Source of the DNA: CAIWHR01 sp963713275
GTDB taxonomy: Bacteria > Pseudomonadota > Gammaproteobacteria > Burkholderiales > Casimicrobiaceae
Assembly (NCBI GenBank): GCA_963713275.1
Contig: CAVQLG010000006.1
Location: forward strand, 177,583 to 241,582
Reading direction: 5' to 3'
Length of the DNA stretch: 64,000 bases
Shown here: piece by piece, positions 39,782-49,422 of the stretch
Layout: every line of letters begins with the position of its first letter
How positions within the stretch are numbered: position 1 is the first letter of the stretch
Notes under the pieces: model-generated
Seen by the model: the letters and a program-made list of their open reading frames with translations, nothing else
Told to the model about the DNA's origin: nothing
The model's database searches: none
Position numbers and translations under genes: made by a program

Positions 39782-40053
39782 GTCCTGAACGGGCGAAACG
39801 CTGCCTTCCGGCCGCGCCGGCCGCGGTCCCGGCGATCCGGAGAACGGGCAGTCCGGCATTCTAACGCGCGCCTGCGGCCTCGCCTTTCGCCGCCACGCCC
39901 ACGACGGCGCGCGGGCGCCGAGCGCGCCGCGAGCACGACGAACAGCACCCCGCAGGCGGGCAGCGTCCGGTGGGCGTTGAACACGAACAGATCGGCCTAG
40001 GAGCCTGTCGTCACCGCCGCCGCCCCGCCAAGGTCCCCGCCTCGCGATCGGCG

Positions 40054-40947
40054 TCAGGCGGCAAGGAAAGGCTCGATTGCCGCTGCGACCGCGGCCGGCT
40101 GGTCGTGCTGCAGCATGTGGCCGGCGTCCGGAATCGTCACCAGGCGCCCGTTCGGGATGTGCGCGATGCGGCGCCGGACGGCGTCGAGGCTGTCGGTGCC
40201 CCCTGCGCCTTCAGGATGTTCGCCGAGCCACTTGGGGATGCTCGAATGCGCGGCGGCGACCCAGAGCACCGGCGCGGCGATCCGGCGCCAGACGGCGTAC
40301 ACCTCTTCGAGCCGATAGACCGACGGAAACGGCAGCTTGTGCCGCGGGTCCGACAGCAGGCGCGCCGACCCGTCGGGCAGCTCTTCGGCCCAATGCCGGG
40401 CGAGAAACAACGCCTTGTCGGCCGTCAGGCGCGGGTTGTTCTTCTGCAGGCGCGCCGCGACCTCCGCCATGCTCGCGTAGGGCGCGAAGCGACACGGCCG
40501 CTGGAGCGCGTCGAGCCAGGCGAGAAACTTCTCCGGGGCACCGAGCGCGTTCTCCGCCGGTATGCCGAAGCCTTCGAGCGAAACGACGACGCGCACCCGC
40601 TCCGGCCGCACGCCGGCGTAGTGCATCACGACGTTGCCGCCAAGGCTGTGTCCGACCAGCGCCACGCGCCCGTCGGGCGCGAACGCGTCGATCAGCGCCT
40701 CGAGGTCCGCGACGTAGTCGGGGAACCAGTAACCCTGCGCCTGCCACGCGCTGCGCCCGTAGCCACGCAGGTCGGGCGCGATCGCGTGCCAGTGGCCGAC
40801 GAACGCGTCGACCAGGAACTGGAACGACGCGCCGACGTCCATCCAGCCGTGCAAGAGGAACAGTTTCGGGGCCGACGGATCCCCCCACGTCAGCACCTGA
40901 TGGTCGAGCCCGCGCAAAGACAGGCGTTGGAGTTGCGCGGGCTTCAT
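40054..40947 (-). CDS. Alpha/beta hydrolase
   Basis: 297 residues starting MKPAQLQRLSLRGLDHQVLT. Oxyanion motif LFLLHGWMDVGASF, nucleophile elbow VGHSLGG, acid region WVAAAHSSIPK and catalytic His DAGHMLQHDQP are present, so the enzyme is probably active. Relatives hydrolyse esters or lactones, but the substrate cannot be read from sequence. No good ribosome site stands before this ATG; an upstream in-frame extension is low-complexity and overlaps the small exported-protein remnant. Spacer 39782-40053 to the adaptor gene holds nothing recognisable. Confidence 0.85.
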   Translation of the reverse strand: MKPAQLQRLSLRGLDHQVLTWGDPSAPKLFLLHGWMDVGASFQFLVDAFVGHWHAIAPDLRGYGRSAWQAQGYWFPDYVADLEALIDAFAPDGRVALVGHSLGGNVVMHYAGVRPERVRVVVSLEGFGIPAENALGAPEKFLAWLDALQRPCRFAPYASMAEVAARLQKNNPRLTADKALFLARHWAEELPDGSARLLSDPRHKLPFPSVYRLEEVYAVWRRIAAPVLWVAAAHSSIPKWLGEHPEGAGGTDSLDAVRRRIAHIPNGRLVTIPDAGHMLQHDQPAAVAAAIEPFLAA

Positions 40948-40975
40948 CGCGAGGAGGTCGCCACCGGCACCCGCG

Positions 40976-41371
40976 CTATTTCCTGCGGCAAAGCGCAAGA
41001 CCGTCGTGCCAGCCCGTGCGGTAGTTTCCGTCGGCTGCGAACCGCGCGGGATCCTTGCGCTCGGTGCCGCCGGCGCTGGCGCAGCCGTCGGCATACCCCT
41101 GCCGGTACGGCAACGGAAACCCCGACAGGTTGACGGCGGCGGCGGCGGCTCGGCGTTCTCGGACGCTCCGCCCCGCGGCCCCGTGGCCCGAGGCGGCGGC
41201 TGCGCCGGCGGCGACTCGCTGCGCGGCGCGCCGGTCTGGGCGCAGGCGGCGACGCAGCGCGATCGCAACCAGCGCGCTCGACAGCCGAAGTGCGTGCTCA
41301 CGCACCGATGCGGCGTGAGCCGGAACGCGTCCACTGCGACCGGCGGGGATCATCGGCGGAGGATTGGCCAA
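40976..41371 (-). pseudogene. Small exported Cys-containing protein, frame broken
   Basis: The C-terminal 52 codons read VNLSGFPLPYRQGYADGCAS then FAADGNYRTGWHDGLALCRR, a conserved small domain I have seen in short betaproteobacterial lipoproteins of unknown role, with two Cys that could pair. Upstream, the expected lipoprotein region (VAACAQTGAPR, then a Pro-rich linker ENAEPPPPP) lies in another frame, separated by a one-base change in the CCG/GCC run near 41135-41150; a further shift near the lipobox is likely. It is either a decayed gene or a base-call problem in simple repeats. Confidence 0.4.
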
Positions 41372-41412
41372 GGAGTAAGCGGGTAGAATTCTAGCATCGC
41401 CAAGACGCCCCG

Positions 41413-44400
41413 ATGCCCGCCCCCGATTTCGTCCACCTGCGCCTGCACAGCGAGTTCTCGATCGCCGACGGCACCGTGCGCATCGACGACGCCGTCGCGG
41501 CCGCGGTCGCCGACGCGATGCCGGCGCTCGCGCTGACCGACCTGTCCAACACCTTCGGCCTGGTCAAGTTCTACAAGGCAGCGCGCGCCGCTGGCGTCAA
41601 GCCGCTCGTCGGCTGTGACGTCTTCGTGACCCACGAAGCCGCGCGCGACCAGCCGTGGCGGCTGCTGCTGCTCGTGCAGTCGCGCGAGGGCTACCTCAAG
41701 CTGTGCGAATGGCTGTCGCGCGCGTACCGCAGCAACCAGCATCGCGGACGGGCGGAGCTCATGCGCGAGTGGCTGACCGCAGGCACCGAGGGCTTGCTCG
41801 CGCTGTCCGGTGCGCGCGACGGCGACGTCGGCCAGGCGCTGTTGCAGGGCGATCCGGCAGGCGCGAAGCGCGCCGCCGGCGAATGGGCGGCGCTGTTCCC
41901 GGACCGCTACTACCTCGAAGTGCAGCGCACCGGCCGTGCCGACGACGACGCGCTCGTCGCCGCCACCGTCGCGCTCGCCGGGACGACCGCGCTGCCGGTG
42001 GTCGCCACGCACCCCGTGCAGTTCCTGCGTCCGGCGGATTTCCGGGCGCACGAGGCCCGCGTGTGCATCGCCGAAGGCAACATCCTCGCCGACTCGCGAC
42101 GGCCCCGGCGTTTCGCACCGGACCAGTATTTCAAGTCCCGCGCCGAGATGCGGGCCGCGTTCGCCGACCTGCCGGAGGCGCTTGCCAACACCGTCGCCAT
42201 CGCCCAGCGCTGCAACCTCAGCATTCCGCTGGGCAAGAGCCACCTCCCCGACTTCCCGACGCCCCCGGGCGTCACGCTCGACGCCCACCTGCGCGCCGAA
42301 GCCGTCGCAGGTCTCGAACGCCGCCTCGCGCTGCTCTATCCTGATCCGGCGCAGCGCGAGGCGCGCCGCCCCGAGTACGCGGCGCGCCTCGAGTTCGAGA
42401 TCGCGACCATCGTGCAGATGGGCTTCCCGGGCTACTTCCTCATCGTCGCCGACTTCATCAACTGGGCGAAGAACAACGGCGTGCCGGTCGGGCCCGGCCG
42501 CGGGTCGGGCGCGGGATCGCTCGTCGCCTACTCGCTCTCCATCACCGATCTCGACCCCATTCGCTACGCGCTGCTGTTCGAGCGCTTCCTCAATCCCGAG
42601 CGGGTGTCGATGCCCGACTTCGACATCGACTTCTGCCAGGACGGACGCGACCGTGTCATCGACTACGTGAAGCAGAAGTACGGCGCCGACTCGGTGTCGC
42701 AGATCGCGACCTTCGGCACCATGGCGGCGAAGGCAGCGGTGCGCGACGTCGGCCGCGTGCTCGACCTCCCGTACACCTTCGTCGACGGGATCGCCAAGCT
42801 GATTCCGTTCCAGCCCGGCAAGCTCGTCACGCTCAAGGACGCCCGGGCGATGGAGCCGGTGCTCGCCGAGCGGGAGAAGAACGAGGAGGAGGTGAAGGAG
42901 CTGCTCGAGCTCGCCGAGGCGCTCGAGGGCCTCACGCGCAACGTCGGCATGCACGCCGGGGGCGTGCTGATCGCTCCCGGCAAGCTCACCGAATTCTGCC
43001 CGCTGTACACGCAACCCGGCGCCGACGCGATCGTCTCGCAGTTCGACAAGGACGACGTCGAGGCGGTGGGCCTCGTGAAGTTCGACTTCCTGGGCTTGAC
43101 GACGCTGACGATCCTCGACTGGACGCTGCGCTACGTGCGCGAGCTCGATCCGACCGCCGACATCTGCCTGGAGGCGCTGCCGCTCGACGACAAGGCGGCC
43201 TACGACGTCTTTCGCCGGGCCGACACGTCCGCGGTGTTCCAGTTCGAATCGCGCGGCATGCGCGAGCTGATGCAGCAGGCGCCGCCGACGCGCTTCGAGG
43301 ACATCATCGCGCTGGTCGCGCTGTACCGACCCGGGCCGATGGAGCTCATCCCCGACTACACGGCGCGCAAGACCGGGCGCGAGCGCGTCGAGGTCCTCGA
43401 CCCGCGGCTGGAGGCGATCCTGGGCCCCACCTACGGGGTGATGGTCTACCAGGAACAGGTGATGCAGATCGCCCAGGTCATCGGCGGCTACACGCTGGGC
43501 GGCGCCGACCTCCTGCGCCGGGCAATGGGCAAGAAGAAGCCCGAAGAGATGGCGAAGCAGCGCGACATCTTCGTCGCCGGCGCGGAGAAGGGCGGGCTCG
43601 CGCGCGCCAAGGCATCGCTCCTGTTCGATCAGATGGAGAAGTTCGCCGGCTACGGCTTCAACAAGTCGCACGCCGCGGCCTACGCGCTGGTCGCCTACTA
43701 CACCGCGTGGTTCAAGGCGCACCACCCCGCGGCGTTCATGGCGGCGAACCTCACGCTGGTCATGGACGACACCGACAAGGTGCGCGAGCTCGTCAGCGAC
43801 GCGGCGAGCCAGGGCCTCACGGTCCTGCCGCCGGACGTCAACGCCTCGAACTACCGCTTCGAGCCCACCGACCGGCAACGGATCCGCTACGGGCTCGGGG
43901 GCATCAAGGGCACCGGCGCGCAGGCGATCGAGGCGATCGTCGCCGCGCGAGCGACGGGCGGACCGTTCCGTGACCTGTTCGACTTCTGCCGCCGCGTCGA
44001 CAAGCGGCAGGTCAACCGCCGCGTGGTCGAGGCGCTGATCCGCGCCGGCGCGTTCGACCCGGTCGATCCGCGCCGGGCGGCGTTGTTCGCCTCGGTGGGC
44101 ATCGCGCTCGGCGAGGCGGAGCGCGCCGAAGCGGCGGCGGCACAGGTCTCGCTGTTCGGCGACGCGCCGCACGGTGCGGGGCTCGCGCTGGTCGCCGCCC
44201 GCGAGTGGACCGAGGCCGAGCGCCTGCAGCACGAGAAGGCCGCTTTGGGCTTCTACGTCTCCGGGCATCCGTTTGCGAGCTTCGCCGCCGAGCTCGCCCC
44301 GATCGTTCGGCAGCGGCTCGCGGCGCTGCAGCCCAGGCGCGAGCCGACGCTGATTGCAGGCATCGTCACCGCGCTGCGCATGCAGTCCGGGCGCCGCGGC

Positions 44401-44844
44401 AAGATGGCGTTCGTCACCCTCGACGACGGCGACGGCAGGGCCGAAGTCACGGTCTACAGCGAAGTTCTCGACGCCGCGCGCAGCCTGCTGCGCGAGGACC
44501 AGCTGCTCGTCTTCGAGGCCAAGGTCTCGGCGCGCATCGCCGACGACGGCCAGGCGCAGGGCCTGCGCATCGTCGCGGAGAAGGTCCTCGACCTCGCGGC
44601 GATCCGCAAGCAGCACGCCCGCGGCATCGCCCTCGCCTGCAACGGCGGCGCCGACGCGGCGCGCCTGGTCGAGCTGTTGTCGCCGTTTCGCGCGGGCGCG
44701 TGTCCGATCGTGATCGAATACCGCAATCACGGACTGGGCGGCGAGATCGTGCTCCCCGATGCCTGGCGCGTGACCCCCGACGATACGCTCATCGACCGGC
44801 TGAAGGAGTGGCTCGCGCCGGAGAACGTGCGGGTCCTCTATTGA
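41413..44844 (+). CDS. dnaE: DNA polymerase III alpha subunit
   Basis: A 1,143-residue replicative polymerase. The N-terminal PHP domain starts FVHLRLHSEFSIADGTVRID. The catalytic palm has PDFDIDFCQDGRDRVIDYVK with the Asp pair at about residues 402 and 404, and VKFDFLGLTTLTILDW with the third Asp near 555, the same spacing as E. coli DnaE. GPGRGSGAGSLVAYSL, the finger region GGYTLGGADLLRRAMGKKK and the KYGFNKSHAAAYA-type segment (AGYGFNKSHAAAY) follow; the OB domain (TALRMQSGRRGKMAFVTLDD) is near the C-terminus. All domains are intact. The stop overlaps the following MFS gene (TTGA). Confidence 0.97.
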   Translation: MPAPDFVHLRLHSEFSIADGTVRIDDAVAAAVADAMPALALTDLSNTFGLVKFYKAARAAGVKPLVGCDVFVTHEAARDQPWRLLLLVQSREGYLKLCEWLSRAYRSNQHRGRAELMREWLTAGTEGLLALSGARDGDVGQALLQGDPAGAKRAAGEWAALFPDRYYLEVQRTGRADDDALVAATVALAGTTALPVVATHPVQFLRPADFRAHEARVCIAEGNILADSRRPRRFAPDQYFKSRAEMRAAFADLPEALANTVAIAQRCNLSIPLGKSHLPDFPTPPGVTLDAHLRAEAVAGLERRLALLYPDPAQREARRPEYAARLEFEIATIVQMGFPGYFLIVADFINWAKNNGVPVGPGRGSGAGSLVAYSLSITDLDPIRYALLFERFLNPERVSMPDFDIDFCQDGRDRVIDYVKQKYGADSVSQIATFGTMAAKAAVRDVGRVLDLPYTFVDGIAKLIPFQPGKLVTLKDARAMEPVLAEREKNEEEVKELLELAEALEGLTRNVGMHAGGVLIAPGKLTEFCPLYTQPGADAIVSQFDKDDVEAVGLVKFDFLGLTTLTILDWTLRYVRELDPTADICLEALPLDDKAAYDVFRRADTSAVFQFESRGMRELMQQAPPTRFEDIIALVALYRPGPMELIPDYTARKTGRERVEVLDPRLEAILGPTYGVMVYQEQVMQIAQVIGGYTLGGADLLRRAMGKKKPEEMAKQRDIFVAGAEKGGLARAKASLLFDQMEKFAGYGFNKSHAAAYALVAYYTAWFKAHHPAAFMAANLTLVMDDTDKVRELVSDAASQGLTVLPPDVNASNYRFEPTDRQRIRYGLGGIKGTGAQAIEAIVAARATGGPFRDLFDFCRRVDKRQVNRRVVEALIRAGAFDPVDPRRAALFASVGIALGEAERAEAAAAQVSLFGDAPHGAGLALVAAREWTEAERLQHEKAALGFYVSGHPFASFAAELAPIVRQRLAALQPRREPTLIAGIVTALRMQSGRRGKMAFVTLDDGDGRAEVTVYSEVLDAARSLLREDQLLVFEAKVSARIADDGQAQGLRIVAEKVLDLAAIRKQHARGIALACNGGADAARLVELLSPFRAGACPIVIEYRNHGLGGEIVLPDAWRVTPDDTLIDRLKEWLAPENVRVLY

Positions 44845-46148
44845 CGCCGCAACGCGTTCGCGGCGCAGCGCGCGCCTTGGCCGCGCGCTACGCGCGTTTC
44901 CTGCGCGTGCCCGACACGGCCGCGCTGCTGGGGGTGGCGCTCATCGCGCGCATGCCCATCGGCATGCTGTCGCTGGCGCTGCTCATGCACCTGCGCGACC
45001 TCGTCGGCTCGTTCGCGACCGCCGGCGCGATCGTCGGCAGTTACCTCGTCGCCTCGGCGCTGGCGGCCCCGGTGCTCGGACGCTTCGTCGATCGCCGGGG
45101 CGTGCGCGGAGCGCTCTGGGTCACCGGCACCGTGCAGCCGCTCGCGCTCGTTGCGATCCTGGCCGCGCGTTCGCTCGCCCTGGAGCCCCCCGCGCTGACG
45201 GCGCTGGCGGTCGTGGCGGGGGCGTTCGCGCCGCCGATCTCGGTGCTGACGCGCACGCTCTGGCGCCATCGCTTCGACGAGGGTGATCTGCGCCGCACGG
45301 CGTTTGCCGTCGACGCCGTGCTGATCGAGCTCAACTTCACGCTTGGCCCAGCGCTGGTCGCGCTGCTGCTGGCGGTGACCAATCCCGCTGGCGCGTTCGC
45401 CGCGGCGGTCCTGTTCGCGACCATCGCCGCGCCGCTGTTCCTCATCTCGCCGGCACCGCGCTACTGGCGGCGCGAGCGCGCGGGCGCGAAGCCGCGGCTG
45501 CTCGGACCGCTCGCCCAGCCACGCCTGCTGCACGTCTACGCGACCACGTTCGTGCTGGCGTTCGCGCTGGGCCTGCTCGAGGTGGGCTACCCGGGGTTCG
45601 CGACGCACGCCGGGCTGCCCGCGCTGGGGGGCGTGCTGATCGCGATCAACTCCGCCGCGAGCGCGGCCGGGGGCCTTGCCTACGGCGGCCTCGGGCTGCA
45701 CGTCCCGGTGGAGCGCCAGCTCCCCTGGTTGCTGGCGCTGCTCGCGCTGCCGCTCGCGTTGCACGCGTTTCCCGCCTCGGTCTGGCTGCTGGCCCTGCCG
45801 GCGATCGCGGCCGGCCTCCTGATCGCGCCATCGCTCACCGCGATCTCGATGCTGGTTGCCCGGCTCGCCCCGGCGCGCCACGCGACCGAAGCGTTCACGT
45901 GGCAGATGACGTCGATCGTCGCCGGCGTGGGCGCCGGCATGGCCGTCGGCGGCTGGCTGGTCGAGCGTCAGGGCGCCGCGACGGTGTTCCTGCTCGCCGC
46001 CGGCAGCGCGCTCGTGGGCGCCGGGCTTGCGGCGCGGCGGCGCGGGCACCGTGCGCCCGCGGTGCGGGCACCCGCGGTCGAACCCGCTGCCCCGCAGTCC
46101 CCGGCCCGGCCTACCGTCGCTTCAGCCCGCCAGGCGCGAGACCCATGA
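44841..46148 (+). CDS. Major facilitator superfamily transporter
   Basis: About 435 residues with 12 predicted membrane segments; the first pair includes AALLGVALIARMPIGMLSLA, and the loop between segments 2 and 3 has the MFS pattern GRFVDRRGVRG. I place the start at the TTG of 44841, which overlaps the dnaE stop as TTGA and gives a basic N-terminus; the first in-frame ATG (44953) would remove the first membrane segment. Substrate unknown; similar proteins are annotated as sugar or drug exporters. The C-terminal 40 residues are Ala/Pro/Arg-rich and run into a dehydrogenase remnant, so the original end may be altered. Confidence 0.85.
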   Translation: MTPQRVRGAARALAARYARFLRVPDTAALLGVALIARMPIGMLSLALLMHLRDLVGSFATAGAIVGSYLVASALAAPVLGRFVDRRGVRGALWVTGTVQPLALVAILAARSLALEPPALTALAVVAGAFAPPISVLTRTLWRHRFDEGDLRRTAFAVDAVLIELNFTLGPALVALLLAVTNPAGAFAAAVLFATIAAPLFLISPAPRYWRRERAGAKPRLLGPLAQPRLLHVYATTFVLAFALGLLEVGYPGFATHAGLPALGGVLIAINSAASAAGGLAYGGLGLHVPVERQLPWLLALLALPLALHAFPASVWLLALPAIAAGLLIAPSLTAISMLVARLAPARHATEAFTWQMTSIVAGVGAGMAVGGWLVERQGAATVFLLAAGSALVGAGLAARRRGHRAPAVRAPAVEPAAPQSPARPTVASARQARDP

Positions 46149-46339
46149 CCCTGCCCTCCACCATGCGCCACATCGTTAGCCCGGCGAGCCGAGCAGCAAC
46201 TTTGTGGCCGCTCTACGCCCAGGGCGCGATCAAGACGGTGATCCACGCGACGTTCCCGCTCGCCGGAGCCGCGGCCGCGCACACGCTGATGGAATCGTCG
46301 GCGCACATCGGCAAGATCATGCTGGAGGTCGCGACTTAG
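46145..46339 (+). pseudogene. C-terminal fragment of a quinone oxidoreductase/zinc-type alcohol dehydrogenase
   Basis: The frame reads LWPLYAQGAIKTVIHATFPL then AAAAHTLMESSAHIGKIMLE, the typical last 45 residues of NADPH:quinone oxidoreductases (medium-chain dehydrogenase family). The Rossmann and catalytic domains are missing. The ATG at 46145 overlaps the MFS stop (ATGA), probably by chance, as the first 18 codons show no homology. Not functional as an enzyme. Confidence 0.7.
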
Positions 46340-46598
46340 CCCGTTTGCTGACCGCCTCCAGCGAGGTGACAGGGGGCCCGCAGCGACCTTTCGTCCCCCT
46401 CGTCGCCCCGGCGTCTCGTCGGCCCGGGCAGGTCGAGACGGACACGCCGCCCCCGATTCGCCACAGCAGGACACGAACCGCCCTCCCCTGCCGATCTCTT
46501 CGCGGTTGTCGCCGTTTAGAGACGCTGGCCAAAGGTGATATGACGTTGGTATATTCGGCCCCGGGCGCGCCGTGCGCTCGACTGCAACGGAGGAAGAC

Positions 46599-47048
46599 AT
46601 GTATCGCAGGCAGCTACTGGCAACACTTTCCGTCGTGGCGTTGGCGTCATCCGCTTCGGTTCTTGCGGCGGATTACGGCACCCCCGCCGAGGCAAAAGCC
46701 ATGCTCGACAAGGCGGTTGCGGCCCTGAAAGCAAACAAGGCCGACGCACTCGCGAAGTTCACCAAGGGCGAAGGCGGCTTCAAGGATCGCGACCTGTACG
46801 TCTACTGCGGCGGGCCTGACGGCACTATGACCGCGCACCTGACGCTCGCCGGGCAAAGCATGAAGAATCTGAAGGGCAAGGCGGGAGAACCAATCGGCGA
46901 GGAGATGTACAAGAACGCGCAGGAAGGGAAGGTGTCGGAACTCAGCTACATGTGGCCGCGCCCTGGCACCACCGAACCGCTGGTGCAGAAGGTCGCCTAT
47001 TATACGAAGGCGGGCGACCAGATCTGTGCGGTGGGCTATTACAAGTAG
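46599..47048 (+). CDS. Secreted single-cache domain protein
   Basis: 149 residues with a signal peptide (about 1-23, ending VLAA) and a small sensor-type domain: TPAEAKAMLDKAVAALK, KFTKGEGGFKDRDLYVYC, GEEMYKNAQEGKVSELSYMW and VQKVAYYTKAGDQICAVGYY. This is a stand-alone cache domain, the fold used for ligand binding by chemoreceptors and sensor kinases, here without any output domain. GGAGGA precedes the ATG. Its partner is unknown. The trehalose operon begins 150 bases further, and that OtsA also has a sensor-like N-terminus, but a link is only a guess. The spacer 46340-46598 shows no gene. Confidence 0.85.
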   Translation: MYRRQLLATLSVVALASSASVLAADYGTPAEAKAMLDKAVAALKANKADALAKFTKGEGGFKDRDLYVYCGGPDGTMTAHLTLAGQSMKNLKGKAGEPIGEEMYKNAQEGKVSELSYMWPRPGTTEPLVQKVAYYTKAGDQICAVGYYK

Positions 47049-47196
47049 CGAGCCGCCGGAAGCGCGCCGGCGCTCACTCGCACCTGGGTGACCGGCGCAA
47101 CGCGACTCGGGGGGTCGGAACCGCAGTGCAGCGCAATCGCTCACCGCGCTAGCCGATCCCCTCCGACAGGCATCATTCCTCCACCGTGCGGGTCCG

Positions 47197-49419
47197 ATGC
47201 GGCTTTCTCTCCGGTTCGTCATCCCCCTGCTGCTGGTGCTGACGGCCTTCGCCTGGGGCTCGATGCCGCTGGTCGACGCGCTGATGCAGCGCTGGTTCGT
47301 GCGCGACCTCGACGCTCGCTCGACGCTGATCGCGAGCACGGCCGAAGAGCCGCTGGCGGAACTGATCGGCACCCGGTCCACCACCCGGATCAACGCGTAC
47401 TTCAACCGCCTGATCCAGGACGAAAGGCTCTATGCGGTGGGGCTCTGCCTTCCCGGGCGCGCGGATGCGATCGCCACTTTCACCTTTCCGTCGGAGATCC
47501 GCTGCGCGCAGCTCACGCTCCCGCTGACCGACGACGAGCGGCTGCTGCAGACCGCGCACGGCCTCGTGCACCTCGGCGTGCGGGAAGTCACCGGTGCGGA
47601 TGCGGCGAAAAGCCTCCTCGTGCTCGTCCACGACATGAGCTTCGTCGAGCGGCGCAGCGAAGAGACGCGGCGCTACGTCTTCATCTTCTTCGTCGCGATG
47701 GGCACGATCGTCGCGCTCATGACGGTCGCCATCGCGCAACTGTCGTGGCGCGGCTGGGTGCAGGGGTTGCGGGCGCTGCTGCGCGGCGAAGGCATCCTGC
47801 GCCCCGCCGGCAGCGCGACCCCCGAGCTGCGACCGATCGAGCGCGAACTGCGGGAGCTCATCCGCGACCTGGAACGGCAGTATCGTCCGCTCGACGGCAG
47901 CCAGCGGCTGTGGACGCAAGATCTGCTGCGGGCGACGCTGCACGGCGAGCTGCGCGGCCAGGACATCATCGTCGTCAGCAACCGCGAGCCCTTCATCCAC
48001 GTGCGCACGCCCGAAGGCATCCGGGTGCAGAAACCGGACAGCGGCCTCGTCACCGCGCTGGAGCCGGTGATGCGCGCCTGCTCGGGCACCTGGATCGCGC
48101 ACGGCAGCGGCTCCGCCGACCGCGAAACCGTCGATGCGCACGACCGCGTCGACGTGCCGCCGGAGAAGCCGGTCTACCGGCTGCGCCGGGTGTGGCTGAC
48201 CGCGGACGAGGAGAAGGGCTACTATCGGGGATTCGCCAACGAGGGCCTCTGGCCGCTGTGCCACAACGCCCACGTGCGCCCCACGTTCCGGTCGAGCGAC
48301 TTCGAGCACTACCGCAACGTCAACCAGCGCTTCGCCGACGCGGTGGTCGCCGAGTCCCGCACCGACGACCCGATCGTGCTGGTGCAGGACTATCATTTCG
48401 CGCTGTTGCCGCGGATGATCCGCGACCGCCTGCCCAAGGCGACGGTCATCACGTTCTGGCACATCCCCTGGCCGAACCCGGAAGCGTTCGTCATCTGCCC
48501 GTGGCGCCGCGAACTGCTCGACGGCCTGCTGGGCAGCAGCATCCTCGGCTTCCACACCCAGTTCCACTGCAACAATTTCCTCGACACCGTCGACCGGCTG
48601 CTCGAGGCCCGCGTCGACCGGGAGGACTTCACGGTGACGCTGCGCGGCCAGTGCACGCAGGTCCATCGCTATCCGATCTCGATCGAGTGGCCGCCGGCGC
48701 CACTGGCGCGCATCGCCGATGTCGCCGCCTGTCGGCGGAAGGTCCGGGAGCAGCTGGGGCTGCCGCCCAAGCAGCGGCTCGGTGTCGGCATCGACCGGCT
48801 CGACTACACCAAGGGCATCATCGAGCGTTTCAACGCCGTCGGCCGGCTGCTGGAGGTCGAGCCGCGCTGGATCGGCAAGTTCACCTTCGTGCAGATCGCC
48901 GCCCCGACGCGCAGCATGATCGACGACTACCGCGACTACGCCGTGCGGGTCAAGGCGCTGGCCGACGAGATCAACGCGCGGTATCCGCAGGCGAAGGCCC
49001 CGCCGATCATCCTGCTCGCCGAGCACCACGAGCCGGATGCGGTCTACGAGTACCACCGCGCTGCCGATGTCTGCTTCGTCAGCAGCCTGCACGACGGCAT
49101 GAATCTCGTCGCCAAGGAGTTCGTCGCCGCCCGCGACGACGAGCAGGGCGTGCTCGTGCTCTCCCACTTCGCCGGCGCGTCGCGCGAACTGCCCGAGGCG
49201 CTGGTCGTCAACCCCTACGACCCCGACGAGTGCGCGGCCGCGCTCGACCGCGCGCTGTCGATGCCGCCGGCCGAGCAGACCAGCCGGATGCGGATCATGC
49301 GCGGCATCGTGCGCGAGTTCAACGTCTACCGCTGGGCGGGACGGATGCTGCTCGATGCCGCCGTCATGCGCGAGCGCAGCCCGTTCGGCGCGGCCGGCGC
49401 CGCGCAAGGCAAGGTCTGA
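47197..49419 (+). CDS. otsA: Alpha,alpha-trehalose-phosphate synthase with membrane-anchored sensor-like N-terminus
   Basis: 740 residues, about 260 longer than usual OtsA. Residues 1-30 form a membrane segment (FVIPLLLVLTAFAWGSMPLV), about 31-160 would be periplasmic, and a second segment (YVFIFFVAMGTIVALMTVAI) ends near residue 187, followed by a HAMP-like helical linker. The GT20 domain begins near residue 256 (IIVVSNREPFIHV) and holds VLVQDYHFALLPRMIRDRLP, FWHIPWPNPEAF, GVGIDRLDYTKGIIERF and SSLHDGMNLVAKEFVAAR, so UDP-glucose and glucose-6-phosphate sites are intact. It makes trehalose-6-phosphate. The anchor suggests that extracytoplasmic conditions control or localise synthesis. otsB follows after three bases. 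Confidence 0.92.
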   Translation: MRLSLRFVIPLLLVLTAFAWGSMPLVDALMQRWFVRDLDARSTLIASTAEEPLAELIGTRSTTRINAYFNRLIQDERLYAVGLCLPGRADAIATFTFPSEIRCAQLTLPLTDDERLLQTAHGLVHLGVREVTGADAAKSLLVLVHDMSFVERRSEETRRYVFIFFVAMGTIVALMTVAIAQLSWRGWVQGLRALLRGEGILRPAGSATPELRPIERELRELIRDLERQYRPLDGSQRLWTQDLLRATLHGELRGQDIIVVSNREPFIHVRTPEGIRVQKPDSGLVTALEPVMRACSGTWIAHGSGSADRETVDAHDRVDVPPEKPVYRLRRVWLTADEEKGYYRGFANEGLWPLCHNAHVRPTFRSSDFEHYRNVNQRFADAVVAESRTDDPIVLVQDYHFALLPRMIRDRLPKATVITFWHIPWPNPEAFVICPWRRELLDGLLGSSILGFHTQFHCNNFLDTVDRLLEARVDREDFTVTLRGQCTQVHRYPISIEWPPAPLARIADVAACRRKVREQLGLPPKQRLGVGIDRLDYTKGIIERFNAVGRLLEVEPRWIGKFTFVQIAAPTRSMIDDYRDYAVRVKALADEINARYPQAKAPPIILLAEHHEPDAVYEYHRAADVCFVSSLHDGMNLVAKEFVAARDDEQGVLVLSHFAGASRELPEALVVNPYDPDECAAALDRALSMPPAEQTSRMRIMRGIVREFNVYRWAGRMLLDAAVMRERSPFGAAGAAQGKV

Positions 49420-49422
49420 GCC

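Noticed and set aside
41350..44730. An 1,126-codon minus-strand frame opposite dnaE
   Set aside because: Mirror of dnaE codons; no start signal, no domain; dnaE is intact on the plus strand.
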